Shown piece after piece: positions 26,407-38,390 of a stretch of DNA of 64,000 nucleotides. Made by a program: the position numbers and the translations under genes. The notes beneath the pieces were generated by a model. It saw only the letters and a program-made list of their open reading frames with translations, was not told where the DNA came from and ran no database searches. Positions within the stretch are counted from its first letter, which is position 1, and every line of letters begins with the position of its first letter. The stretch is from Phylloscopus collybita (lineage: Eukaryota; Chordata; Aves; Passeriformes; Phylloscopidae): contig JAJNNQ010000075.1 in NCBI GenBank assembly GCA_027886175.1, positions 3,513,001 through 3,577,000 of the forward strand, read 5' to 3'.

Positions 26407-26633
26407 AATATGACCGATACCTAGCATCTAGCAAAACCATGGCAGCAGCTTACCTTGACCCAAACTTGAATCACACCCCAAGTTCAGGTGCAAAGACTCA
26501 CCTCAGTACCGGGATGGAGCGTTCCCCGGGGGCCATGGAACGAGTCCTGAAGGTTTTCCACTACTTTGAAAACAGCAGTGAGCCAACTACGTGGGCCAGC
26601 ATTATCCGCCATGGAGATGCTACTGATGTCCGA
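26407..26633 (+). CDS. PTK2: PTK2 exon with FAK start codon (residues 1-65)
   Basis: Focal adhesion kinase is a cytoplasmic tyrosine kinase that relays integrin and growth-factor signals at focal adhesions. The acceptor TTTCCCTAG precedes 26407. The coding part runs 26439-26633: ATG in strong Kozak context (A at -3, G at +4), then 65 codons beginning MAAAYLDPNLNHTP and ending GDATDVR, with donor CGA|GTAAGT in phase 0. Residues 1-30 are the flexible tail and residues from about 31 begin the FERM F1 lobe, including MERVLKVFHYF. Lys38 in that block is the residue whose mutation relieves FERM autoinhibition in published FAK work. The 32 bases before the ATG read in frame as YDRYLASSKT with no stop, so an extended N-terminus is possible; they also contain a separate 4-codon uORF at 26410-26424. 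Without splicing, the frame continues only to 26669. Confidence 0.98.
26410..26424 (+). promoter_or_regulatory. PTK2: Four-codon upstream ORF before the FAK ATG
   Basis: ATG ACC GAT ACC TAG, in a different frame from FAK, ends 14 bases before the main ATG at 26439. The start has A at -3 within the exon. Short uORFs this close to the main start usually lower initiation at it unless bypassed by leaky scanning, so it may dampen translation from the standard start. No effect on FAK has been shown from this sequence. Confidence 0.6.
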
Positions 26634-29600
26634 GTAAGTCTGTTTTTAGCATTCTTATGCCATCTTTAGGCTAAGTGTTACCTTAAAAAAATGAGAGGTA
26701 AAGCAAATAAACGCAAAAGTTTCATGGTTTTTTTTAAAACAATCTTGACCTGTTGTATATTTTGTATATTCTGAGTAAATTCGGGAGCTTTAAGTGGTAC
26801 CAACCTGTGTGACACCTCAAGGCAGGAATGAGAGCTGGGATGAAAGTGACATTAAATGACATTTTACATGTTTTAAAGAAACAATAAGAAATTAATGTGT
26901 TAATTGTAAGTTGTGTGTATTTACGTGCTTAAAATGTTTAAATATGATGTGCACATCACTTCGGGAAGAAATACTCTTGGAAACTTATTCCCCCATAGTG
27001 TGACAAAACAGAGCTCTGAAGAGTCCCTTTTTCTCCCCAGAAAGTCTGTTGGTCCATCTTCTCCCCCTGGTAGTCACCTGCTGCCTATATTTTTATAATA
27101 TTGTCCTCCAGTTCATCTATGGAAAAAAACCCAAAGGTTGTGACTTTTTAAAGATTAGTATCTGTAATCTTAGAGTTCTGTGGAAGTGTTATATATGCAT
27201 GAAAACACTTTATTGTGAACTTACATTCTCTCTAACGCTGAGATCTTACCTTTTCTGCATTTATCCTTGTAATTTTTGAGGTATTTTGGTATCTAAAGTA
27301 TAATAAAGCCCAGTTTAACATGTCAAATGCTTTTGTGGTTTGCTTGTTTTTTAATTCCTCCAAGAGCAGAATCTTGCAGGGTGGTAGGTGGTGTGTGGGG
27401 TTGTTTTCTGTTGGGAGGTACTTGCTGTAGAAACAGCTCCCTGTCTGCTCCTTCCTTGCAACAGTTCTTCAAATTCCACTGCAAAGATATGATTCTGCTG
27501 GAGGGAGAGAGTTGCCACAGAGTGAAGGAGACTTGTTTTCTCCTTTTGCCCTCTTAAGTTCCCTTTGTGCAAAAGAAAATGAAATTTTAAAAAAACCCTA
27601 AAGAGTTTTGAATGTTTATCTCCCTTTCCCACTGTTTATTTTTTAGCATGGCTGCATGTGCAAAGGCCCAAGAGCATTCCTCAGTGGAGGAGTGAAATCC
27701 AGGGATTTTCATTGGGGATGATCAGAAAATCTGTCTCTTATCAAGTCAGTAAGCTCCTGTCTGTGTTCAGGGATAATTTGGTGAGTGGACAGATCAGGGG
27801 TTCAGCAGTAGGAATCATTATCATCAATTGCATACATTTTTTTGTATGGACTAAAGTTTTTTGGGTGCCACTTGCAAGGTTTTTGCTCCCTGACTTAAGT
27901 ATTAATGGTTTGCTATCTCTAATCTGATTGATTTGTTTCATAAAGTGCATTACTTGGTACAAGAGGAGGAAAACTACGTCTCAGTACGTTTTTAACCTTG
28001 CAAACATCTCCTGTGGATAAATGTCCAGGGCTCTTAATGTGGTACTCGAATGGAGGCTGTCTTTCCAGAGAAGTATGTAAAATCCTGGAAAACAAAAGCA
28101 GAGATTAAATCTGGGGTTTTTTTCCAGCTCAGGAATACCTGTGGTTACGGATTTTAAGGACACAAAACTTGGAGTTGCTGTAAGAAATTAGTGCTGAGTT
28201 CAGTTGGCAGTTATATATCATTTTTTAAAGCAAGACTATGCCATTTTTTATAAAAGCAGGATCAAAAGAACAGGCATGTAGAACTTACTTGAAGTTTGCC
28301 TTAGTTTTTAATTTTTACTTGTACTTTTAATTGGATGGATGTTTCCAAAAAGAATGAGTTTTGTATTGTTCTGATGGGTAGCTGTTAAAACTTCCTTCTT
28401 TTAGCAAATGTCCTTCTTTTGTTATTTTGTTAAACTGAGACAATGACTGTTGAATGTGAATGTGCAGGTAGTAAAGGTCTAGCACTGATGTATTACCATG
28501 ACATTTATTTTAGAAACAGTAAACCCTTGTTGGAGTACAAGCCTGCATTCCATTGGAATGACTGCTCTTCGACCAAGCTGAATAATTTAAGATTAAAATA
28601 GTCTGAAAAGGTTTTTGTGCCTCCTTTTGTGGAGGAGACTTCTGCCATTTCTTCTGATTTACAACCTGAGGGTGGAGACTGGGGGGTTTGTTTCCAGGGA
28701 GCTCTGAAGTAATATTCAAAGGTGAATGTCTTTGAGACAGCTCTGCAATTAAAAGAAAAAAGGTCTCCCGAGACTGCTCCCTGGTCAGCACAGCTACTGG
28801 GGTGATGGCCGGGGAAATTTCCAATATTTGGAAGTGTCAGAAGTCATACTTGGTCTGAAATCTCCAGATGAGTCAATTAAAGGTGTTTCTGCTGCTAAAG
28901 CCAGAGGATTTTATGGAATGCACCGGGAAAAGTAAAGTTGGGATTTTCTCTCCTGATCTGTGGTTCCTAACAGATTCTGTTTCTAAGAGTGAGGTTTGCC
29001 TTTGTGAATGAAGGATGTATTTGACAGTCAAAGCAGTGACAAAAAGGCCTTTTCCTCTAAAAAAAAAAAAAAGAGAAGGAAAAAAAGATAGTAATCCTGA
29101 GCATAGAGTAGAAACGATTTAGCTGTATACCTTCTACACAATTTCTTGGTCATGAAGGGAAACACTTTTCATTAAAACTCAGGTGGCTAAGCTCATGAGA
29201 ACAGAACTCAGCTTTCTGTAGGAGTCCCTTAAAAGGCTGGACTGAGATTTCCTTGCTGTTCATCTTAAAATATCTTTCACCAAGACAACAGTGTGGTTAC
29301 TGCACATAGGCTTTGCTTTGAGAAGAACTTTGGGCTGTGGACCTCTGCTTATTCTGGATGGATTTAGTCCCTCAAAGACGGCTGTTTCCTCAGAGGGATG
29401 AAGGCTGTGCTCGGCAGTGGATGCAGCTTCTGAGTTCTGGGAAGTGCTTTCTTGGATTTCAAAGAACTGGCATGCTCTCTGTAATTACCCTCTTTGGTGT
29501 TATATTAAAGACATGCTTCATTTCCAAAAGAAAGAAAAGGCTTTTATGAATGTGGAAGCAGTGGTCTCCTCCTGTGAATGTGTATGTAGACACAGCCTAG

Positions 29601-29901
29601 CATTTGCCAGGGGAAGAAAGGTTGCTTATCTTTGCTGTGTGACTCGGTATGACACGTTTGGATGTGGTGTCTAGGTGCTTATGCACAAAGGGATTTCCAG
29701 GCTTCAGGCTTGGAGAGAATTCTCTGCCCTGCTCACAGCCTCAGGTGTGGCATGTGAGGAGGTAGGTGTAGCTGAGATGGAATTTTTTGGTCTCAAGTGC
29801 ACTCTGAAAGTAAACATTGCCACCGGGTCTTGATCAGCACTTAGGAGAAAAGCCAGCTCTGTTTTCAGATGTGGTTGAAGCAGAATTGTAACCATAACTT
29901 T

Positions 29902-29924
29902 AAAAAAAAAAAAAAAAAAAAAAA
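29902..29924. repeat. A23 homopolymer
   Basis: Uninterrupted run of 23 A, preceded by a CTTT flank. No retroposed gene is recognisable upstream of it. Confidence 0.85.
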
Positions 29925-30957
29925 GTGCAATGCATGTAGCAGATTCAGAGGGTAGAGAAGATCTGGAATTTTTGAAAAACAGGCATTGAAAACCTTGTGT
30001 GAGTCCTTAGTGGTGACTTGGTGAAGTGCAGATCTTCTGTGTGGTATCCTTTTCCACCCCGGAGGTGCCCAGCTTGCGTTGATTACACCTTTTTAAAAAC
30101 TTCTAGCCTTTAAAGCTTGTCCTTGATTCTTAGCTAATAGCTGTGAGAAGTAAAGACATTATTTATGTGGAAATAACAACCACAAATCTCAAACCAGGTT
30201 ATTGCCAGATGTGTCCTACCTTGATTCTCAGAAAGTTCTTTTTCTTATGATTTTGTTATATTGTCTAAAACCTAAGTTGGATAAAGATACCATTAGATTT
30301 GTCAGATTTGTCCTTATTTTTGTAGTTGGAGAGAAGCGTGGTTAGAGCTCTTGAACAAATAGTGTTCAGGGTTCTCTTAACCTGTTCTCAATTCAAGTGT
30401 CTTTTTCTTCCTTTTCTGTGCACCACCTTGAAATGTCAGCTTCCTTAATGTTGACAGAACAAGAACTCAAAAAGCTGAATTTTAAAAGTACATCCTTAGG
30501 TAAGGGGAAGGATATTATCTAACTTTAAAAAAACCTAAATGCAAGGAGCATGCCTTGATTACATCCCATCACATTTGTAAAAAGACCAGAACAAATTCAT
30601 CGGCTTCCCCACCCACCTGCAAGATTTTACTTCTCACAGGTAGAAGGCACATGTACAGGTTGGAAGTTTGTGTATTCTGGTTTGTTCCCTAAGCCGAGCG
30701 CTTCAGGGGAAGGGCTGAGGCACATTCATCTGCATCTTCACTAAATCAGTTAATTCAGCTGCTTTACTCTGTTCCTGTGTGTTGCATCTTCTTTCCTGTT
30801 TGCATCTCTCATTCAATCCATGCTGTACTTCCTTTCACCTATTGGTGGAAGAGAGCAGAATATTTGATTGGAGATGCAGGCTGTGGTGGAGAAATGGAAA
30901 GATCCTGTAGTGCAAATGAAAGAAATTAGCCCCAGGCTATGCACTCCCGAGTTGTAC

Positions 30958-31625
30958 TGTTACATTGTTTTGCTGTAAAATTAAAGTTGCACTGTTACTT
31001 GCTTGTTTCAAACCGTTCATGTTGAATCTGTACCCTGAATTTCTGTTCGTTATGTCCAAGTTCTGTACCCTTTCTCCCTGGGTCCTGGGCTTTCCCCTCT
31101 CCCGACGAAAAGCCCGCACGCCGCTTTGCCGCTCCGCCCCCCCCGCCGCTTCTTGCTGCTCCCTGCCTGCCTCGGCCGTCGAGCTGTGGGCTCCGCCCAA
31201 TATGGAGATCAACTCCCATGGTGCCTGGCTGCGGCCGGAGGTCCAGTTGGAGCTAAAAAAGCCCCTAGGACAGCGAGCCAACACAGAAACTGGACCTAAG
31301 AAGGACGGGACTGTGCGAGGCACACATCCAGCTACCTGCAGGCAGCAGGCATTCTTTTGTTACTTTGTCGCCATAGCCTGAAAGAAACTGGAGAAAGGTA
31401 ACGCCCCTGGACCACACGAGCCAACGGGATTCTATTGGAACCCCCGTGAGGACGGAATCCCGACTCTGCAGCAGCAGCAGCAGCAGCAGATTCGACTGCA
31501 CCTCCTCCTCCGTGGTGTCTTCAGGGAGCAGCGGCGGCGTGCGCAGCCCCCGGGCCCCCTACCCAGAGCTGATTTCTAATAAAGGCCTTTTCAAAGGAGC
31601 TGGTCTCCTGGCCCAATTTATAACA
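30958..31625 (+). mobile_element. Candidate endogenous retrovirus solo LTR, sense to PTK2
   Basis: A 668-bp block with sharply higher G+C than its flanks. It begins TGTTACATTG and ends ATTTATAACA, so its tips form the inverted repeat TGTTA/TAACA expected of a retroviral LTR. A poly(A) signal AATAAA lies at about 31579, roughly 46 bases before the 3' tip, as in the R-U5 part of LTRs. GC-box-like and CCAAT-like motifs occur around 31134-31200. A 59-codon ORF (31202-31381), a candidate splice donor AAAG|GTAACG (after 31397) and a CAG7 run (31469-31489) lie inside. No primer-binding site or internal retroviral sequence follows, hence solo. I could not find a matching target-site duplication (GTAC on the left, CAAA on the right), so the edges or the identity could be wrong. 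The alternative is a small CpG-rich intronic promoter. Confidence 0.6.
31469..31489 (+). repeat. (CAG)7 within the candidate LTR
   Basis: Seven uninterrupted CAG units inside the GC-rich block, about 110 bases before the AATAAA. The run lies outside any supported coding exon. Confidence 0.9.
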
Positions 31626-33186
31626 CAAAGGTCTGCAATTCAAATGCTATCCTGGTTAAGACACGTGTTTTATCTGGTAGCTGTGCCAGCTTCCTTCTTG
31701 CTGTTTGTTTTCTCATGCTACCACTGTAGCTCTGCTGGCATAGGTGGTGTGACTGTTTTGGCAAACTCAGTCCAAGTTAAAATGAGCGATTGTTTTGTTG
31801 TTGTTTTAAATCCAGATCAGTTCTGTAATCTTGTTAGCTGCATTGTCTTGCAGACTGACACAGCTGAGAAGGCTGTGGGGAGAAAGGAAATGCCTGTTTA
31901 TGCTGGCACCGTGCACAACAGAGGGGATAGAGTATTAAAGCCTTATTGATGAACATCCCTTGTCATCCGCAGCAGCATTCCTGGTTTTCAGACATTTCCC
32001 TAGAAGGATATTGCCTGTTCTGAAAAAGGGCAAGAAGCTTGTCAGTCCAGCCTCAGTTCTAGATGTGATTCCACCTGCTCACCTTCAAGTCTCTCCTTCT
32101 TTTTCAAAACCATGTTATTTAAAGCCAATATCTGGACAAAAGGTGCCGAACATCTACTGTGGCTACTCTGGAGCACAGCTGGATATATGATCCTGATTCT
32201 GACTGACTGACAGTAGCCAGTAGTTGAACTCACTGCTAACCAACTGTGGAATGGCCAGATGGGCTTTATTGCTGCTCAGTTCCTCCCAAGCCAGAAGCTT
32301 GAAGAGTTGTAGGAGAAAGGGGCATGGGGTGGAGCTGCTCTGGTGTATCTATTACAATCTGTCAAGGAGATGCAAATTTATTAATTGGATAACTTTTGAT
32401 CTACTGGATTTCTTTTTAAAAACAGATTTCTGCTAGATTTAAAATAGATTCTTACTAGATTTAGTAATGGGGAAGCAGCTTGGTCACACAAATTTCTGCA
32501 GAAAGAGGCTGTGAGAGCTGGCAAGAGTCAAAGCTGCATTAGTATTTTTGGTGAAGTCAGCTATTTACAGCAGTGGTTGCATATTCAAATCTCATTTCTG
32601 TGTGTGTACGAGGATATATGTGCTTTGAGGCAGTGGAACTATTTGATGTGTAGAAGCAGACTGGAGTGCAGCGATTCAAACATCAAATAGATGTATGTAA
32701 AAATTTATAAAATCATTCCTGGTCTACTATAAGAGCTAGAAAATTGGTGCAATTTACCTTTTTTTCCTTCCTTTTCTCTGCTGTGTGCCTGCATGAATTG
32801 TATCAGATAACAAGGCATCATAGTATTGTTATTTTGTAGGTGTCTCCCTTCTGAAAACCTGAAAAAGGTAGCAAGATTTCAAAATTATGGATCTTGAAAT
32901 GTAAACAGAAAGGTGTATGGTATAGTGATAATCAGTATACTAAGAAAAAGGTACCCTTGGGCTTTAGAATGGCTGTTTTACTTGTGCAAAATACTCATAA
33001 TACCCTTAGATGAGACACACATGCAAAATAACATCTTAAATGTAATCTAAATAGCCCTTTGACATCTAGATCTGTAGATGGCTTCACATCAACGTCCTGC
33101 ATCAATGGTTAACTGTAGAAAAACTGGATCCAGAGGGGCCCTTAGACTTTGCTCTAGTGCATTTGAGGATAGGGAGTAGTGACATA

Positions 33187-33764
33187 CAGAATCACAGAAA
33201 AATCTGGGTTAGAAAGGACATTTAAAGGTTATCTATTCCAGCCCTGCTGCAATGAGCAGGGACATTCTCAACTAGATCAGGTTGCTCAGAGCCCAGTGTA
33301 ACCTGGCGTTGAGTGTTTCCTGGGATGGGGCATCCACCACTTTCTCTGGGCAGCCTGGTGCAGTGTTTTACCCCCTCATTGTAAAAAACCTTCTTACAGT
33401 ATCTAACCTAAACCTACTGTCTTTCCATTTAAAGCCACTTACTTGTATCCTATCACTTCATACCCTTGCAAGAAGTCCCCCACCAGCTCTCTTGGAGCCC
33501 CATTAAGCACTTAGAAGGGGCTCTAAGTTCTCCCTGGAGCTTCTGTTTTCTGCATTTAGCAGCCCCAACTCTGTTAGCCTGGCCCCATGGGAGAGCTGCC
33601 CCATCCCTCTGATAATCTTGGTGGCTTCCTCTGGACTTGCTCCAACAGCTCCTTTCCCTGTCCTTCCTGTGCTGGGCCCCCAGAGCTGGATGCAGCTCTG
33701 CAGGTGGGGTCTGAACAGAGGGGCAGAGTCCCCTGCCTCACCCTGTTGCCCACACTGCTTTGAA
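33187..33764 (-). mobile_element. CR1 LINE fragment (about 580 bp)
   Basis: Reverse complement of CR1. Blocks on the + strand are CAGAATCACAG tail, CCAGCCCTGCTGCAATGAGC, GATGGGGCATCCACCACTTT, CTTGGAGCCCC, CTGTTAGCCTGGCCCCATGG, GGTGGCTTCCTCTGGACTTG, and TGCTGGGCCCCCAGAGCTGG. The CR1 reading frame is decayed. Antisense to PTK2. Confidence 0.94.
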
Positions 33765-36286
33765 TGTTAAGCTTTTTGCATTTATTTGGGAAGTGTGCAG
33801 TAGGGATCAGAAAAGTGCTGATTAATCCAAGAAGACTGTAAAGCAGGGCTGTCCCAGCTCTGCTCTGTCAGTGCTGTCAGCGTGTGCTTGGAAGGATCCT
33901 TGTGGAGTTCTCTGTGGGCGTGGAGAGGTATTTGGGATGACAGATCCGAGTATGGCTTGAATATGAAAGGCTCTGAGGCACTTGGGTGGATGTGTTGCTT
34001 GAGCTGAGGTGTCTCTGTGCTGGAATGGTGCCAGGATCCTGGCCTCCAGGACAGCCTGTGTTCAGGCTGTGGTTTCAGTATGAACTTGTTGGGCTTCAGG
34101 GGCAGAGTTCTTGTGCAGCCTCATCGGTTTCCCAGTCTTGTTTATCATACAATACACAAATGTGTTTGCTGGATAAGCACAGTAATGAGAAAAAGAGGAA
34201 TGTGGTCTTTTTGCTTTGACTGTCAGACATGGTGTTATCAGAGGACAGCCCAGATTTTGGTGTAGTGAGCACATTCTAGAGTTCTTCTTTATGGAAATTA
34301 TTAATTTTCATCAGACCTTTGCCATTCACTTTTGTTCAGCTTTTCATTTAAGCCCCCCATATAAATCTGTCATCAGGAGTTGCAATACTTGATACATAAA
34401 TAGTATTTGACATATTTGAAGTGCTGCACAAACATTAGCATACTGTGCCTATGTCAGAGCTGCTACTAAAAAACTTTTTCTGGTGCAAGAAACTTTCTCC
34501 TTCCTACTAAATAAGGAAATTAGGTTTGTAGTCACACTGGGAGTATATTATTCTGTCTTCAATTTATTCATAGTAGCACATCAGTCTTGTTAATATACAA
34601 GCAAGCAATTCATTTTCACTCATTTACAGAAGCAAAGTATTATTGATACATACTGGGAGAGCCAAGGGTACTGTGTGCCTTTCGGCCTTTCTCTGCTCTG
34701 TCTTGATTTTTCAGCATTCTCCTAAATGTACTGTAAAATCTATTTTTGGGCACATTCTCCTAATTTAGGGCAAATATTAATCTATTTTTTAAATTAGCTG
34801 TGATGCATATCTCTGGATTCTTTAGACAAATGAGTAAAATGAGTGCTATCCAGTTTTCTACGTATAGAAAAAGCTTTTTCTTCTTCTCTCTGGGGTAAAG
34901 GGAGGGAAAGGTCACCTATCCTTTGCCTGTTATTGATAGGAAATTCCTCTGAAGACTTCCCACTGTCTCTTGCTCAGCTGTACTAGTCTATTTTATGTTC
35001 AGCATGTAAATGTCAGCTTCAGAAACCTAATTAAAATCAGTGTGATTACAGTAAACTGCATTCAAGTTGCAGATGATTGTGTGACTGCCTTGCAGATGTA
35101 GGGAGCTGCCAACAAACACATGAAAGCTCCTCATGGGAATTTATATTCATGTAGGGATCCCCTATACCCAAAGTGAAATCTCAGTCTGTATTAGGTTTCT
35201 GCTGGAGTCAAGCTCTCCAACAAGTGCTTCTCGCTGTTACTAATTTGAGGTCAGAAGTTTGGTGTCCAGGTTGAAACTGATGGTCTTTACCCGGTTTTTT
35301 TTCCTCTCAGCAATCCATCTGAGGAGCTTCCTGAGCTCAAAGGCTGGTTGCAGTAGAGTCTGGAGGGATTTCAGATTCCCTTGGCCGTGCTTCCAGCTAA
35401 AAGATTGTGGTGACATGTCTCAGCAGGATGCTGTAGTTGCTTTTGTGCAGTGGTTCAGCAGTTAAGTTACTTGTCGGGAAACTTCTGATTACGCATTCTC
35501 ATCACTGCCACAGAAAACATCGGGCTGCTTTGGCAAGGCTTCTCACAGAGTCACTGGGGAAGGCACAGAGGCTGTCACCCATCCTGGAGTGGTGGCAGTG
35601 GCTTTGTTGGACACTCCAGGCGTCTCCACTGGGTCTGTGGAGGTTGCCCAGGACCTGAGGACACTCAACCAACATGTTATTTACTACTGATGGGAGTTAA
35701 ATGCACTGACCTGAGGCTGGCTGCCGTGCCAGTGCAAGCCTTGGAGATTAATCTTGGACTGTTTGGAAAGAGCAGCCAGGGCTCTTTTTGTTTTCTTTAA
35801 ATGTTTTAAAATTCAAATCCTCTGGTTTATTAATAAAGAAGTATATAAACAAATAGGTGTTTTACTAGAGACTGCAAACCAGCCATTTTGAGAGTCTTAA
35901 TCATCATGTTTCCTTATTTCTCCAGTTTTTGGTTCTGACTGTGGGTTGATAGCACCTGGAACGAGCTCTGCAGCTTTCCTAAACAAGAGTGAGGAGAAAC
36001 ACTTCATGTGTTTGTTTCATATAAAGCACCACTTCTTCCTTCCTGACAATACATGGCTTTTTAAAATATATTTTCCAACACTTGCACTTGAGCTTCTGTG
36101 CTCTCATTCTGCTATCTTCTTAGTTTTGTGCTTTTTATTGAGTTGCAGTATGTACTGATTGTTGCTAATTATTTTCTTGGGCTGACAACAACTACCTTGT
36201 TGCATACCTCACCCTTCTTACATAAATCAGAAAATATGTCTATTTTTATTCTTAATTCTGTGATAGATTTAGGCCTGATTGATGAT

Positions 36287-36303
36287 AAAAAAAAAAAAAA
36301 AAA
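36287..36303. repeat. A17 homopolymer
   Basis: Run of 17 A followed by GAGAGAG. Confidence 0.85.
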
Positions 36304-37121
36304 GAGAGAGGCTTAAAATCTCGTTTGATTTTGGGGGAATTAGGACATCTGACTTCAGCCCTTTGGAAATCCCAGCTGAAGACTGGAGAGGGTCTGAGAT
36401 ACCCATCTTGATTCTTTCCTGAGTAAGCACTAATGGTTTCAGCTGAGCCTTATACATCAGTAGTCTCTGTGGTTCATGGTCATAGATAATTTTACCATAA
36501 TTTTTTCCTTTCCAAAGCCATTTCTTATCACAGCGGGCATAACTATTGTCTAAGTACATGAAACTCCATTTTCATTATCAACTGACAGTGTCAGAGATGG
36601 GGGAAAGAATGGATTTCCAAAATGTAATGCTGTTTGTTATGTGCTCTGTGCAGGGTGCAGGAAGAGATGAAAATGAATGAATCTCTTCTGTTTGCATATA
36701 GAAAAGCTGGCACCATTCCCTTTGGATGAGAGCTTGCCAAAATGTTAGGCTTTACTAACTAAGCAGAGCTTGTCCTTTGGGTGAAGAAGAGGTTAAATAT
36801 GCCTGTGTCTCTTCTGAGAGTGCTTGGTGGTGGTGAGTGTTTCCAGGGATACAGGCAACTGTTCTCCTTTGTAGTTTGTGATACAAAGAGCCTCAAATGC
36901 AGGCAAGAAACAAACTTAAACAATTTACATTTAATGCAGATTTAAGTCGTTCACTGACCTGATAGTAGACCTTTGGAATTGCTGGGGAAGGTTGCAAAAA
37001 GTGAACTGCTTTAGGAGTAGACAGGATGAGTAATTGGAAGAGTTTCACTGAAGGCTGATGAATGACTGAAACAATGCTTGGCTTGGGAAATCCAGTGGGA
37101 TAAAAATAGTCTGAGGTTAGG

Positions 37122-37173
37122 AGAGCACTTGGGGGAAATGTTCCTGTAGAGCACCTGGGGGAAGTGTTCCTGT
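37122..37173. repeat. 26-bp tandem duplication
   Basis: Two adjacent 26-base units (37122-37147 and 37148-37173), each AGAGCAC(T/C)TGGGGGAA then (A/G)TGTTCCTGT, differing at two positions. Confidence 0.85.
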
Positions 37174-37972
37174 GTGCTTGCCTGGTGTTGCCTCATCCCC
37201 TGGCACCCATCTGCTCTGGCTCCTGCTTGAGTTGTTTTACCTTGAGTTGTGTTACCGAGGTGCCTGCAGGGAGCTGCTCGTTTGCATCAGACCTTTGTCC
37301 CGGCAGCTCGGGCACCTTCTGGCTGTCGGGACAGGCTGTGGCTGGTGAGTCTGTGGTGCTGCAAGCTGCTTGAAAGCTTGGATTTGCCCAGAGTGTTGTG
37401 AAGTTTCCCTCCCACACAATACCAGCCTCTGCAAGCCTCCTGCTTGCTTTGCTGCTGTCCATCTTCCTTCAGGTCTGGGCTCGCCATCCACTTAGCACTG
37501 GATGTCCAACCCCAGGGCATGGGAGACAAGGGAAATTTGGGGCACTGCAGGCTCTGAACCAAAAAGATGCTTCTGAGGATGCTCATATTGCTGCTCGTGG
37601 ACACAGGGTTCTGTTTGGCTTGATGAACTTCTTCTAACTCAGTTTCTATGAACTTAGTAAACATGGCTTGTGTTTCCTTCCTGGAGGCTTGAAAGAATTT
37701 TGTTTTACATTTTTCTGTGCACTGTGTTGCTTCTGAAAGATTATTTAAAGATTGCAGTTTGAAGAGATGTATGAGCTGATTTAACAGCTTGATATCACCT
37801 CACCAACAGCATGATTCCACTCCTACACGTGTCATCTTCCCCCTCTATTCAGATTTAGTGCTTCCTTAATTCTCCTTTTGCAGTTAGTTTTCTGCTTGCT
37901 TAATTTGCAAAATCAGGGGTTTAAACAATTTCTTTGGGGTTTGTTTATTTAAAGAATAAATTTTGGGAAGCA

Positions 37973-38390
37973 ATCACAAACTCATTTAGGTTGGGAAAGA
38001 CTGCTTAGGTCATCAGATCCAGCTATGAACCCAGCACCACGACCAAGTTCACCACGAAACAACGTCCTCAAGTGCCACATCTGCATGGTTTTTGAACACT
38101 TCAAGTCATGATGACTCCACCACTTCCACAGGCCATCCAGTTCCAAGGCTTTTACTCTTTTCAGTGAAGAAATTGTTCCTAATACACAATCTAAACCTTC
38201 CTTAGCGCAGCTTGGTGCCATTTCCTCTCATCCTGTCCCGTGTTCCCTGGGCTAAGAGTCTGACCCCCAGCTGGTTTCACCCTCATGTCTCAGAGAGTTG
38301 AAGAGAGCATTAATGCCCCCCCTGAGCCTCCTTTTCTCCAGGCTGGGCCTCCTCAGCTATTTCTCACCAGACTTATGTCCCAGAGCCACA
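37973..38390 (-). mobile_element. CR1 LINE fragment
   Basis: Reverse complement of a CR1 subfamily marked by CTCAAGTGCCACATCTGCAT, CCACCACTTCCACAG, GTGCCATTTCCTCTCATCCT, CTGACCCCCAGCTGG and CCTCCTTTTCTCCAGGCTG, ending near CTCACCAGACTTATG. It shares this subfamily type with the copies at 42991 and 56969. The right edge is approximate. Confidence 0.92.

Noticed and set aside
31446..31949. 167-codon + strand frame
   Set aside because: It begins inside the candidate LTR, includes the CAG run and runs into ordinary intron sequence; no domain is visible.
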